Shown here: positions 1-10,500 of the stretch, piece by piece
Layout of the letters: every line of letters starts with the position of its first letter
Numbering within the stretch: position 1 is the stretch's first letter
NCBI GenBank assembly: GCA_036897485.1
Contig: JAYMTF010000559.1
Coordinates: 1-33,799, forward strand
Length of the DNA stretch: 33,799 nt
Direction: 5' to 3'
DNA from: Pelargonium nanum
Lineage: Eukaryota > Streptophyta > Magnoliopsida > Geraniales > Geraniaceae
The notes under the pieces: generated by a model
Databases searched by the model: none
Told to the model about the DNA's origin: nothing
The model's input: the letters and a program-made list of their open reading frames with translations, nothing else
Made by a program: the position numbers and the translations under genes

Positions 1-450
1 CTAATGGCCCCTCTGCTGCATATACTCTGTTTACAGTTCATAAAATCTCTAGAGTTCAATTATATAACTCCTGCATAGCTCTTATCGAAGATTGTTCTTC
101 TGGACAATCTGGGAATGAAGTTGGGAAGCTATGGGAGGCTGATAATATGGTATTTGTGATTTCAGGTGGTCCACGTCGTGCTGTTGGGTACTCTCTCATT
201 CTTTCTGTTGTTCAGCCAATGTCGTATCAAGTTATTCGTACACTTTTTCCTTCGGTGTTCAGAAAATCTGCTGGAGGGGAAGAAGATGTTCTTAGAGTAG
301 AAGCGTGGTAGTTAACTGAAACTGGCGAAGTGATTGCCTAACAACTTCCTGACCATTTCACATTTTCCCAAAGAGCCGTTGTCCACTTTTTAATTTTCGT
401 GAAAATTAAGGATGTGTTTGTTATGTGTAGGTTTTCTATCTTGTTATAAT
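1..450 (+). CDS. 3' end of tandem copy 1 of a small unrecognised gene (partial, cut by window edge)
   Basis: Bases 1-450 are a diverged copy of 3628-4440, so this is the 3' part of a duplicate of the gene at 1176-3836. A last-exon acceptor (ttcag) sits at 161-165. From 166, in the phase used by copy 2, a frame stays open for 44 codons to TAG at 298-300. It begins VVHVVLLGTLSFF and is rich in hydrophobic and basic residues. In copy 2 the matching frame stops after six codons, so the longer tail here may be the ancestral end, or both may be drifting. Upstream exons lie outside the window. The rest, to about 450, matches the copy 2 3' UTR, minus about 310 bp. I do not recognise the family. Confidence 0.4.
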
Positions 451-960
451 TAATAAACTCAATGGGTTTATGATTAAAAAAATGTTAAATAAGTATATTT
501 TAGATACGATGATGAGATCAAATGTACGTGTTTTTGTACTCAATGCCACACCACTAACAATTGTAGTTTCTACTAACTAATTGTGTGCTCTGCTGGTCAA
601 TGCCTCTGTCGACTCTAGACTGGAGTTCCCCTCGGTTGCCTAGTATGGTCTCTCCAACACTCTTGAGTTCATTACAAGTTTCAACGGAGAAATGCAAATG
701 TTGATACAAGTTTCTCCGACGTGGCAGGTGTTGCTGACGTGTACCCTCAAAAACCGAATTGAGGGTTAATTCCAAAAGTAATAATAGTTGAGAGGTTCTG
801 TAACCATCTATGATCTAACCCAGTAAAATGACTCCATTCGTTTTTTAACAATTTCTCATTTTTGTCACATGAATGGTGTGTGGTAACAACCACAGTGATT
901 CTACTTTATTCACTTTGAAAAAGAAAGCCAAAACTCACACCAAAAAAAATCAAATATAAA
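301..960. other. intergenic spacer between the two tandem copies
   Basis: After the copy 1 3' UTR the similarity to copy 2 ends near 460. The remainder is AT-rich and has no convincing coding frame. It probably holds the copy 2 promoter just upstream of the 5' UTR that starts near 960. The 73-codon minus frame at 554-775 has no recognisable features and no splice context. Confidence 0.45.
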
Positions 961-1175
961 TTCAGGCAATCCCAAAACCCTAGAACCAGAATCTCATACT
1001 TGATCGTCTTTCATTTTCCATATTACTGGAAGCAGAGTTTACTTTCTCTCAGGTAACTCTCCAACTCGCTTGGTTTTCGATCATCGTTTCCGGAAAATTT
1101 CAAATTTCTGGTGAAGAATTTGATAGTTTTCTTAATGATTTCCAGGTTGGGATTGTTGGAGCACGATTTGCAGAA

Positions 1176-3836
1176 ATGTCCAAGTTTCATGAATTATCGT
1201 TAGCTAAAAAAGCTGCTGCCATGGTTTGTTACTATAGCGGTAATTTCCTTTTGTTACACTGGTCTGGTCTCTGTCTTTTAGAACTTGAATGATGTGACTG
1301 TTTTTAGTCGATCCATTGTTATTTGAGTTGCTTCAATTATGCTACATGAGCAATTGTATTCATGAATAATTCATACTAGTTTTTATCCCGTGCGATGCAC
1401 GGGACGCAAAAACTTATAATAATAAAATACTATTAAAATAATTTGGACTATTATACTTAAATATTTATATATAAAGATCTATGAATACAAATATATAACG
1501 TACACAATAGAATAAAAAAGTTGTGAATTTAAATATAAAAATAATTAAATTACATGTATAAGCATATGATTGATGCATACATAAATATACTAAATATAAA
1601 AATTATAAATCATGATTACAAATATTTTTAATCACACATCAATTACATATCAATCAAACAAAAATTATTTCAATAGAATTTGGATTTCACTATTAATTGA
1701 TTGTTCATCTGCAATAAAAAAAATAATTCAATATAAAAATAATTCAATTCCATGTACATAAATACAACTACTTATCAATTATGTATTTATTTTTATCAGT
1801 ATGTACACGTTTATTACATGGTACTTTTCGCTGAAACTTCGTCCAAGAAGGTTTGCATCCCAGTCCTCGTTAAATGTTCATCAATATAGTAAAATCCTCC
1901 TAAAAAATATCAATAGATAAAATATTTAGCAAAAAAATGAACATGCATGAATAATATTAATTAATACAATATATCAAACAAATACGTACATGAATATCGT
2001 CGGTTTGTCCAAGAAGGTTTGCATCCCGGTCCTCGTTATATGCTCGTCAATGTAGAGATGAACATGCATGAATAATATACAATGTGACAAACAAATACGA
2101 ATACTAAAGGTAAGTTTTGATTTTTGTGGAACATATAAACCACTATTTAAATGGGTTTAGTATTTTAGAGTTTGTGTAGTCACTAATCTAATTGTATATT
2201 AGGGTTTGAGTCTCATTATTTACGTATACTTTAGGTTTTGTATAGTTATTTACCATATTAATTATTATTATTATTATTATCATTAAACTACCCAATCAAA
2301 ATAAGGTCTAAAAATTCGTCAAAAAAAAGTCTAAAACTTTATAGTAAATACTTAAAAGATTATAATATTGTTTCCTAACAAAAAAATATCTAAAATAAAA
2401 CGTGATTTTTTTCTATTGAACTTTTTAAAGAAATAGAAAAATCTAAAATATTGTTTCCTTATAATTTATGGTTTTAAAAACATATAATTTAAAAAGTCTT
2501 AAAAATTGTTTCCTAATAAAAAACAAAATTAATTGTTTCCAATAAAAAATAATGTAGAACTTAAAAAATTGGTTTCCAAAATAAAATAAAACATTTTTTT
2601 AAAATCACGTAATTTTTTTCTTTTTTTTGGTCATTTTATAATTAAACAAAATAACATGCCAAAATTAATAGATTGACGAGGTGACACTCTAATGCGCATT
2701 ATAAACCTCTTTTTTATTTAGCTTTTATTGTATGTATATATGTATAGATTAGCTTTGATACTTGGATAAGTTGGATCTGTCAAATTGTTTCATTGAGGTA
2801 GTTTTGTGAACACAATTTAAATATCTAGTGTTTGGACAAGAATTTTGTTCAGGAATGAGAATGAATCATGTTTGAATTAGTACTTTATTCCCATTCCGAA
2901 TTCCATGATTTGTAATCCAAATGCTGCTTAGGTTCTTGCTTTTGACAACTTTATTCTACTGGTTCTCTGTTGAGCAAAAGTTGATGGAATCTGGTTGCAT
3001 ATTAGGCATTATGAAACTAAGGAGCTGTTTTGGAGTATGAAACAGAAAGGGAACAAAATACCGTCCAATTTATTGTTTATCCATAGGCTAATAAGTTACT
3101 ATTTACAGAAGAGGTTCTTTAGGATGAGTGTAGCTTTATAGTTTGATGTCATGACACTTGAAAAACTAAGATTCCTAATTAAAAAGAAATCTTGGGTACC
3201 ATGCTTTGATCCTAATGCGCGCACACACACACTATCTTTATCTTAGAACCACCGGCTCTAATAATTCCCTCAGGTGAATGCAAGCGCGCAGACAAGTAAT
3301 GGTGATAAAATGACACCAGAACGGGAGTGAAGCAATTTTGTTTTGAAAAAAACTGTGTTTGTTTCTTTTGACAGTGCCAGGTGGACTAGTACACCTAGGT
3401 CTTTGGTTCCAAGAAGATGGTTTAATGAAGAAAGCAATAGTAGGGTTTGGCGGCGGTGCTGTTCTTGGATATCATATAGGTCAATTCCTTCCTTTCCTTC
3501 AGCCTCTCTTCAATGTATGCTCTTAAGTAATTATATTGCACATAAAATTTCTCCGGAGATCAGCTTGCTTTATTTGCATGAGATATAGGCATTAGACAAT
3601 TTAGATGCTCCGACACATCTACTAAACTAATGGCCCCTCTGCTGCATATACTCTGTTTACAGTTCATAAAATCTCTAGAGTTCAATTATGTAACTCCTGC
3701 ATAGCTCTTATCGAAGATTGTTCTTCTGGGTATTTGAGGAATGAAGTTGGGAAGCTATGGGAGGCTGATAATATGTATTTATAACTGATGTTTGATATGG
3801 TATTTGTGATTTCAGGTGGTCCACATGGTGCTGTAA
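1176..3836 (+). CDS. small unrecognised protein, tandem copy 2, four coding exons
   Basis: Likely exons are 1176-1223, 3274-3295 or 3274-3301, 3375-3514 and 3816-3836. The start MSKFHELSLAKKAAAM follows a 5' UTR intron (gt at 1054, acceptor ending near 1144). Exon 3 reads VPGGLVHLGLWFQEDG, then LMKKAIVGFGGGAVLGYHIG, then QFLPFLQPLFN, a Gly-rich short hydrophobic segment that could be one membrane span. Exon 2 must end in phase 1 to enter this frame. Two donors fit (gtaatg at 3296, gtgata at 3302); reading straight through meets TGA at 3328. The last exon gives only VVHMVL before TAA. The product would be about 70 residues. Intron 1 is about 2 kb because it hosts a Helitron. The family is not recognised; it looks like a small conserved plant membrane protein, possibly decaying. 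Confidence 0.45.
1376..2748 (-). mobile_element. non-autonomous Helitron, complete, in an intron
   Basis: Both termini are visible on the minus strand. The 5' end is TCTATACATA (2748 downward). The 3' end has a 7-bp GC-rich hairpin, CCCGTGC-ATC-GCACGGG (plus 1387-1403), then ATAAAAA and terminal CTAG (1379-1376). The flanks are A (plus 1375) and T (plus 2749), so it sits in an AT dinucleotide without target duplication, as Helitrons do. The interior is very AT-rich, carries no Rep/helicase frame, and contains an imperfect direct repeat (1841-1987 and 2008-2099). It lies in the first intron of the 1176-3836 gene, in antisense orientation. Confidence 0.88.
1841..2099. repeat. imperfect tandem repeat inside the Helitron
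   Basis: The motifs GTCCAAGAAGGTTTGCATCC and GAACATGCATGAATAATAT occur in the same order at about 1841-1987 and about 2008-2099. The second unit lacks roughly 50 bp between them. This is internal duplication within the element. Confidence 0.7.
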
Positions 3837-4440
3837 GATACTCTCTCTGTTGTGCTGTTGTTGAGCCACTATTTTATCATGTTAGTCGTTCACTTATTCC
3901 TTCGTTGGTCAGTAAATCTGCTGGAGGGGACGAAGATAGTTCTTAGAGTAGAAGCGTGTTAGTTAACTGAAACTGTCTAAGTGATTAGCCATCAAAGTTA
4001 ATGATGAGGAAGCCCTAGTTACCAAACAAAGAATCTTGAGAACAATCTATCCTTAATTTTCCGTGACATTCCCATGTAAAAGTCGGTTCTTGACAATTTG
4101 AATGTCGGGTTTAGTTTCTTTGTATTAGTTTTATCTTCTCGCAGTCAAATTTGCAGGTTATAAGTAAGTTTTAAGTGTCGATCTTTACTACCGCATGCAT
4201 GCATTGTGAAATTGGGGTATGAATGAGGGACCTTTCTCTCCTTCCTCAACCTAGTGTAGCAATGAGCACAAGCAATACTGTTTCTAAAACTCAAATTGCC
4301 TAACAACTTCCTGACCATTTTCGCAAAGAGCGGTTGTCCACTTTTTAATTTTCGTGAATATTAAGGATGTGTTTGTTAAACGTAGGTTTTCTATCTTGTC
4401 TCTCGTGATCTTGTTGTAATAATTACTAAACTCAAAGGGT
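3628..4440 (+). repeat. second copy of a tandem segmental duplication (partner at 1-450)
   Basis: The first 100 bases match 1-100 almost perfectly. Similarity continues through the last exon and 3' UTR to about 4440. Copy 1 lacks 24 bp found at about 3774-3797, flanked by short atatg repeats. It also lacks about 310 bp found here between gtgattagcc (about 3980) and attgcctaac (about 4295). The offset is 3,627 bp. Confidence 0.9.
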
Positions 4441-5116
4441 TTTAATTAAATAGTGTAATATTAAATTTGCAAGGTTATATAGACATAACTATTCTAGTAA
4501 GAATGTAAGATCCTCTAGAAGATATGTAATGTTCATGAATGAGTCACTACTTTTGTTAGTACAAACTACAAAGCCATTGTTGCAGCTTTCACTTTTGACA
4601 GGAAAAAGAGCCCTAAATGGGAAGCAAAAGTGATATTCCTTTACCCTAAGCTGTAATATTCTTTACACAGTGTAGAATGAGCTGTACATACAATGCTCCT
4701 TTTCATTTACTACACTTTTCTTTATAAAAAACAGAAACTTTAAATCCTCTGTCTGATCTTTCATGGCAATTTACATGGAAAGAGGTAGTAGAAAAGTAAA
4801 AGGACCCCACAAAACCTATTGCAAGTGTATAATTAGCCGTTGGTTGGCTCCTTTTTCATTTCATCAAATCACAATACAATCTGGAATGGGACCCCCAACA
4901 ATTAGCCGTTAATTGCCTCCAAAAATCAACATACCCTACACTACACGCTATCACAACTATTTTCTAGCCGTTGACAAAGAATTCAAAAAACACAAACATA
5001 ATTGAAAAACCGTACACATAAGATCCAATTGAACTGACATGAATAGCTGAGCCATTGATTTAAGTGCCCATTCCATTATTCACTGTCTCACCAATAATGG
5101 GCCTTCTAATATTTCT
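4441..5116. other. intergenic spacer, no gene seen
   Basis: AT-rich spacer between the plus-strand small gene and the 3' end of the minus-strand glucanase remnant. The word TAGCCGTT recurs three times between about 4833 and 4972. I see no coding frame with recognisable features; the 65-codon frame at 5064 overlaps the minus-strand terminal glucanase exon and is a shadow. Confidence 0.5.
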
Positions 5117-6433
5117 TCAAAGAGTCACACTTGGAAACTTGCAATGCCCAAAACCTAATATCACAAAAACAATATTGAATTTAAATAATGAACAAATCAA
5201 TAAGCTAAACAAGCAACAACTAGACGTCCCAATTCGGATGGATAAAAAAATTCTGATCTGAAAGAAGTTAGGATTGGATCAGATCATATAGTATAAACTG
5301 ATCTTATAAGTTGATTGAATCCAAATCCAAATTATTAGCTATTTTGGTCTAAACCATGGGTTTCTGAGCGGGCCAAACTCGCGTTTGGCGCCTTTAGGCC
5401 AACTAATCTCCTTTTGTAACAACTATAAATTGGTACTTACTTGGATTTTTGGCGGTTTTAGTGGCGAGCCCATTGAAGTAACAGGTCCCACCAAGCTTCT
5501 TGGTCTGGGCCCAATAAGAGCTAAACGCATAACTCGCGTGCCAGTACAGCGAGTCGGGTTTGAAACACCTCTTCCCAGGTCGGATCGCCTCGCAGGTCCC
5601 GTTCCCCTGCGAGCACGCGTACGATAACGCCGATCCCAGCTCCGTCCGATTCGCTCCCTTCGCCGCCACGCACCATATCTTCCCTTTGTACGGCTTGTTA
5701 TTCTCCGGCGCCGGAAGCTTCTCCTCGTACTGTTTCTTCTCGCCGCTCAGGTCTATCTCGTACACGCGCGACCCGTTCGGGTACAGCAACCCGAAGTTCC
5801 GCTCCGTCGCCGGACCTCCTTTTTGGTTCTCGTTAAAAAGCGCGAACATGAATGACGGTAGGGCCCATCCCGGTCGAGCCGGAGTTCCGACCGCCGGTTC
5901 GGCCGTCAGCTTCTTGACCGCGTTTCGGTTGTAAGTGGCGGCGTTGTAGATGTTGCATCCGATTTGGTCCACGTCGCCGCCGCTGGGCCAACCCGTTTCT
6001 CCGATCCAGATCCGGATGTCCGGGTACCCGAGCCGCTTCATGGCGAAAACAACCGAGTCCACCATCTGGTCGAAGAGGTTGTGGTAGGTCAAACCCGTAC
6101 CCGGATCCGTGTAAGTGATGTTCTTCGATTCGAACAAAGCGTAATCGAGGTCTATATGGGTCGGATCCAGAGACCACGGGAAAAACGGGTACACGTCGAG
6201 GAAGAAGAACGACTTGGTCCGGTTCAGGAACTGGAGCAGCGGTTTCATGACCGACCCGGAGATGTCGGATCGGAACGTACCGTTCGACGGCGGGAACGAG
6301 GACTCGAGAAAGTCCATGGAGGCGGTGGTGCCGACCTTGACTTTTGAAATTTTGTGGGTTTTGAGGGCTTTTTTTATCCGCCGCATCGCCGGTACAATGC
6401 CGAGCCAGGTGCGGTTGTCGGTGGTGGAGGTGA
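5117..6433 (-). pseudogene. 3' half of an A6-type GH17 beta-1,3-glucanase with CBM43/X8 domain (5'-truncated)
   Basis: Two exons are visible: about 6433-5441 and 5154-5117. The intron (5440-5155) has a strong GTAAGT donor, and its acceptor TTAG leads into a terminal exon ending FGHCKFPSVTL and TGA at 5119-5117. Homology starts near TSTTDNRTW (6431 downward) and runs through VPAMRRIKKAL and DVYPFFPW. From the ATG at 6386, residues 126-134 are IWIGETGWP, with the expected catalytic nucleophile Glu at 130, followed by FALFNENQKGGP. CBM43 spans about residues 238-318 (WCVAAKGAN, CSQGNGTC, HASYAFSSYW). The family normally has a signal peptide and an N-terminal half carrying the VGNE acid/base. Both are absent here; immediately upstream is LRX sequence in another frame. 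Enzymatic activity is therefore very unlikely. Intact X8 and splice sites suggest recent loss. Confidence 0.85.
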
Positions 6434-7780
6434 CGACGGAGAGTGACCAGAGCTCTGTGGAGGCGGAGATTGCGGCCTGGTGGAAGGCGAAGATCTTGAG
6501 GTAGGTGGCGGCGGAGAGACACCGATCCTCTCTCTTGGGGGCTTTGCTCGAACTGGTGCCGGTGGTTTCGGAGCTGGGCTTCTCCTCGACCGCGGTGGTG
6601 GTTTAGTAGTCGGAGACACTCTCGATGTCGGCGACGGAGGAGCTCCGATACTACTACTGCACTTGAACATGCTGCAGTCCACAGGACGCGCAGCTTGCGA
6701 CGAACATTCCCTCGGAGATCTCTGATCCGCCCTTCCGGGGATACAGTTCTGAGTGCCGTTGACGAGCACATTCCCTCCGGCGGAAACCGCCGCGCAGTTC
6801 GGAGCTTCTCCGGTGAAGTAGTTGAAGGTGTAGGTGAAATTTTGCAGGTTGGGGAGTTGGCACACGGTCGCCGGTATGACGCCGGTGAGACCATTGTGCG
6901 CAACATCTAGCTGCTCCACGCTCTGCATATTCCCAACCACCGCCGGAAGCGGCCCCTGGAGGTGGTTGAAGCTGACATCAAACACCGTCACATTTTTCAG
7001 CATCCCGATCTGCGGCGGCAAGCAGCCCGTGAGGTTGTCGTTGAGGAGAATAATCTCGTTCAGCGTCTTCCCCATCTTCCCAATGCTCCCCGGAATGCAA
7101 CCTCCGAGATCGTTGTTGGCGAAGACCAGAACCGACACCGGCGAGTTCCCGAGATTCTCGGGGATGCCGAACTTAAACCGGTTGTCGTTGAGGAAAATGG
7201 CGTCAAGGTCCTTGTCAAATAATTTAGACGGGACCGGTCCCTCGAACTCGTTGAACCGGAGATCCAAAAACTTGAGCGACGGGAGCGAGAGGACGACCTT
7301 CGGAAACCCTCCGACGAAGCGGTTGTTGCTAATGTCGAGCTCGTGGAGGAGCTTCATGCGGCGGAAGGAGGCGGGGACGACGCCGCAGAAGCGGTTGGAG
7401 TTGATGTGGAAGAGGGCGAGGTCGGAGAGGAGGCCGAGCTCCTCGGGGAGGAATCCGGCAATATCTGCATGGTTGAGGTCAATGCCGGCGACGACGCGGA
7501 CGGAGGGGGAGGAAGGGGACTGGGCGCAGAAGACGCCGGAGTAGGAGCAGACGTCGGAGCCGTTCCAGTTGGCGGTGAAGTTAAAAGGATCGGAGAAAAT
7601 AGCTTCCTTCCACGACTGGAGCGCTATATAAGCCTGGCGGAGCCTGGGGTTTTCAAAGGTGAGGGAGGGGTCGACGGTGACGGCGTCGGAGTTGGCATTT
7701 TCGCCGGCGGCGGAGCAGATCTGGAGGAGGACGGAGGAGGAGCAGAGGAGGAGGAGCAAGAGAGAAAGAGGAGGAGACAT
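6374..7780 (-). CDS. LRX: leucine-rich repeat extensin (LRX)-like protein, truncated extensin tail
   Basis: The uninterrupted 468-residue frame starts with a signal peptide (about 1-24). An LRR N-terminal cap follows (RLRQAYIALQSWKEAI, then WNGSDVCSYSGVFC, about 47-85). About ten leucine-rich repeats cover roughly 97-325. The Cys-rich hinge is NCIPG..RECSS..RPVDCSMFKC (345-374). LRX proteins sit in the cell wall, where the LRR part is known to bind RALF peptides and pectin-associated partners, and a long extensin tail of Ser-Pro(3-5) repeats anchors them. Here the tail is only about 85 residues with few SPPPP motifs (422-426, 450-454). It ends abruptly in a non-extensin APGSALYRRCGG, because the DNA has changed to glucanase sequence read in a different frame. 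The LRR and hinge parts look fully functional, so a secreted but weakly anchored protein is possible. Confidence 0.88.
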   Translation of the reverse strand: MSPPLSLLLLLLCSSSVLLQICSAAGENANSDAVTVDPSLTFENPRLRQAYIALQSWKEAIFSDPFNFTANWNGSDVCSYSGVFCAQSPSSPSVRVVAGIDLNHADIAGFLPEELGLLSDLALFHINSNRFCGVVPASFRRMKLLHELDISNNRFVGGFPKVVLSLPSLKFLDLRFNEFEGPVPSKLFDKDLDAIFLNDNRFKFGIPENLGNSPVSVLVFANNDLGGCIPGSIGKMGKTLNEIILLNDNLTGCLPPQIGMLKNVTVFDVSFNHLQGPLPAVVGNMQSVEQLDVAHNGLTGVIPATVCQLPNLQNFTYTFNYFTGEAPNCAAVSAGGNVLVNGTQNCIPGRADQRSPRECSSQAARPVDCSMFKCSSSIGAPPSPTSRVSPTTKPPPRSRRSPAPKPPAPVRAKPPRERIGVSPPPPTSRSSPSTRPQSPPPQSSGHSPSSPPPPTTAPGSALYRRCGG

Positions 7781-7871
7781 TAGGGTTGTGACCTGTGACA
7801 GAGGACAGTCACATGAGAAAGAGAGAGAAATGTAGGACTGTGTGCCCTTTTCTCGTCCCTCGTATGGGCTT

Positions 7872-7882
7872 CTTTTATAAAG
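7872..7882 (-). promoter_or_regulatory. TATA box of the LRX-like gene
   Basis: The minus strand reads CTTTATAAAAG about 92-102 bases upstream of the LRX ATG at 7780. Position and consensus fit a plant TATA element, with a purine/pyrimidine-rich leader (7800-7830) between it and the start. Confidence 0.6.
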
Positions 7883-10500
7883 GCTTAATTTTGTGTGGGT
7901 TTAAATGTTTTTGGGTGTTTTTAATTAAGATAAAAATGGTGGCAGGCACGTAACAAAAAGCCTGAGTGACAGTGATTGATGGTTTGACTAGTGAAGACGT
8001 GTGCGGGCTCAATGATTTTTAATCATAGAGATGTCATTTAATTTTGGAAAAATTATTCACAGCTATCACTCCTAAACGTGTAATTTTGGAAAGTGATTTT
8101 TACAACTAAAGACCAACATGTGTTCTATTATTTGTTACATTTAATGATTTTCATCTTAGTTTACGAGCTTATGCAACTATGACGACAATAATATAATCGG
8201 AAAATGATTGCAAGTAAACCTCATACGATCGTTACTCTAATCAACTTCTCTTCGCATCTCTTTTCCTTCCTATCTAGCAACTAGCGAGCATAAATTTGGC
8301 GTGGTCATGATTGGATTTAGATTGATTAATTCATCTTGTCTTTTTTGCGTCTATCAGTTATCAAAATAGTTTATCCATTATGTTCTTACCTAAATTTTCT
8401 CATCCGCTGCTGCCCCATCTCTCTCATATCTCTTACGACCATGCGAGGTCTTTGATGTGGATGACGGGAGTCGCATCACTTTGATGCGAGGTCTTTGAAA
8501 ATCCTGCCAAGCGAGGCGGGACAAGCTTTGAATTTTATGCTTACTTAAACAATCTGTTGCAACATATGTCGTGCAATGTAGCGAAAATCTTCTCTAGTCA
8601 AATTAAACTTGTGGGAGAGTGAGTAAGGGTGAACTTTAAGTTTTCGCCCAAGCCAATCAATCTATTGTAAAAAATTGCGTGGGCAAGGATGCTAAGAGGT
8701 AAGATGAACGGGAGACCGGAATGTCCAAATGACTGAGAGACCCAACTATTAGTTAAATTTTGAATTTTAAAAGAGGTAAAGGTGCATGACTAGTCAAGAG
8801 AGGCTAGGAAATACGGTGGTCGAGTAAACAAACTTTCCTTTTTAAGTGTAGTAACCTGTAAATCTATATGTTAGTTTTCGAGAGATCCATTTAATTTTTA
8901 AGAGATCACCTAGCATTATTTTACTACATTGATTATCTTACGACAACCTTTTTAAAAATTTATGAACATCTCAATTATCAAAATCTGAAAGAAAAAAAAA
9001 ACTAGAATGTTTAGATGTTCAACAAAAAATAATATCACTCATATTATTCTAGACTCATTTTAAAATGGTAATAGGAGTAAAAAATAATATAGTTTCACAT
9101 GAAACTTGGTCATGGAAATTTGAGTGCAACTCCCCATGTGGTTGTGGGTGCTGATTTTGTATGTTCATGTATCTCATAATAATTGTCTTTAGCAGCTTCT
9201 GTCCCTTAACACATGATGCTTGCTTGCATTCTTGTAACCATATGATCATCATATTATGATGGTTTTCCTTCAAATCTTATTAAAGATTTATTTAATCTCA
9301 AATCTTAGTATCCTATATATTATTAGTTTATTAATGGGGTTATTAATCTTAAAACAATTTATCTCAAAGCTTCTTATGCCAGTGTGTTTAATGACTAAAG
9401 TAGGAGCGACCGTAGTAGACATTAGTGCATGCTGTTCTCCTAATACCTCATTATTCCGTGAAATTCAGTCGTTTTCGATCTAGTGCCAATGTGCCTTATT
9501 GTCCTTCTTTAACTTAGAGAGCTTCCGAATTATTTTATTTTTATGTCAATTTTTATAACTGAAGTATTTTGTGCTCATCTTGGGCAAAATTTTGGCTCCG
9601 CCACTAATTGCGTTGAGTTTCTTGTTTTGATCAAAACACAGTTTTGTCTCGAGTGATTTTTCCTATATTTCATTCGTTTTAAAATAAGTGTTTACTTCTA
9701 TTTTTAAGTATCCAATGGAGTGTTAGCTTTCTTTATAGTACCCATAAAATATAATAAATTACTTGATCAAATTGGTCTAATTAAATAAAGGAAGATCATC
9801 ATTTACTAATCACTTAAAGAATTGGTAAACCAATTCATTTTCCTAATGGTGTATAGTGTAGAGAGGTTTTTGAAAAAAGAAGAAGAGTGACATGGTGGTA
9901 GGCACGTAAGGATCCAGGCAAAAATTGTGAGTGAAGACTGAATAAAAAGATTGAGAGACAGTGATTGTTGGGTTGGTAAGGTTTGACTACTTAAGACGTG
10001 GGTGGCACTGCCAATTCCCCTAGAAATAGAAATGTGTGTGCATAAATGGATTGTTCTTTTATTAGTTCCGGAGGGTGTTGCTCATTTCATGATATACAAT
10101 TTTTCTCGAGGAATTTGGCCGCTAAAATGTTGACATGTGATGAAAGAGTCACATAGTCTCGGGTTCCTCAAAACTCGGACAGTTTAAGGACACACCGGAC
10201 GCAAAAACTCTAGCGCTCTTGATATAAGGTTATCTTAAGCAAGACCGTCCAAGAGATTATCAACTCACCTCTCCATTCACCTTATCTGTCGTTTTCCGGC
10301 TTAAGCAATTTCTCTCTTATTTCACAATATATCTTATAATTCGAACGTTCTGCTCCATAAATTTATGAGACGATAGTGATATCATATACGTATATTATCC
10401 GTAAAATTTTATACAAATTGGAAAGTAACATTTTTTTTTTGTTACCAATATAACAATTGGGCCAAGACTTTAAGCCCAAACTTGACAGACAAATGACAAT
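7883..10500. other. long intergenic region with a duplicated LRX-promoter remnant
   Basis: No convincing gene. The part next to LRX (7936-8009) is echoed at 9893-10013: both hold ATGGTGG(C/T)AGGCACGTAA, a GACAGTGATTG block, GGTTTGACTA and AAGACGTG in the same order. A short direct repeat, ATGCGAGGTCTTTGA, occurs at about 8443 and 8482. Frames of 72-75 codons near 9055-9483 lack recognisable features and splice context. Confidence 0.6.
9893..10013 (-). repeat. diverged second copy of the LRX upstream region
   Basis: Ordered matches to 7936-8009 (AGGCACGTAA, CAGTGATTG, GGTTTGACTA, AAGACGTG) with small insertions. No LRX coding sequence follows on its low-coordinate side, so it is an orphan promoter piece, probably left by a lost tandem LRX copy. 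Confidence 0.6.

Noticed and set aside
5833..6906. 357-codon minus-strand frame across the LRX/glucanase junction
   Set aside because: It is the third frame over both real coding segments; the translation is Arg/Pro-rich low-complexity with no domain. It is a shadow of GC-rich coding DNA.
6834..7544. 236-codon plus-strand frame opposite LRX
   Set aside because: Antisense shadow of the LRR codons, no start context, signal or domain.
9660..9860. possible second Stowaway MITE (CATTCGTTTTAAAATAAGTG)
   Set aside because: Only one end resembles the MITE terminus; I found no matching inverted end or TA duplication.
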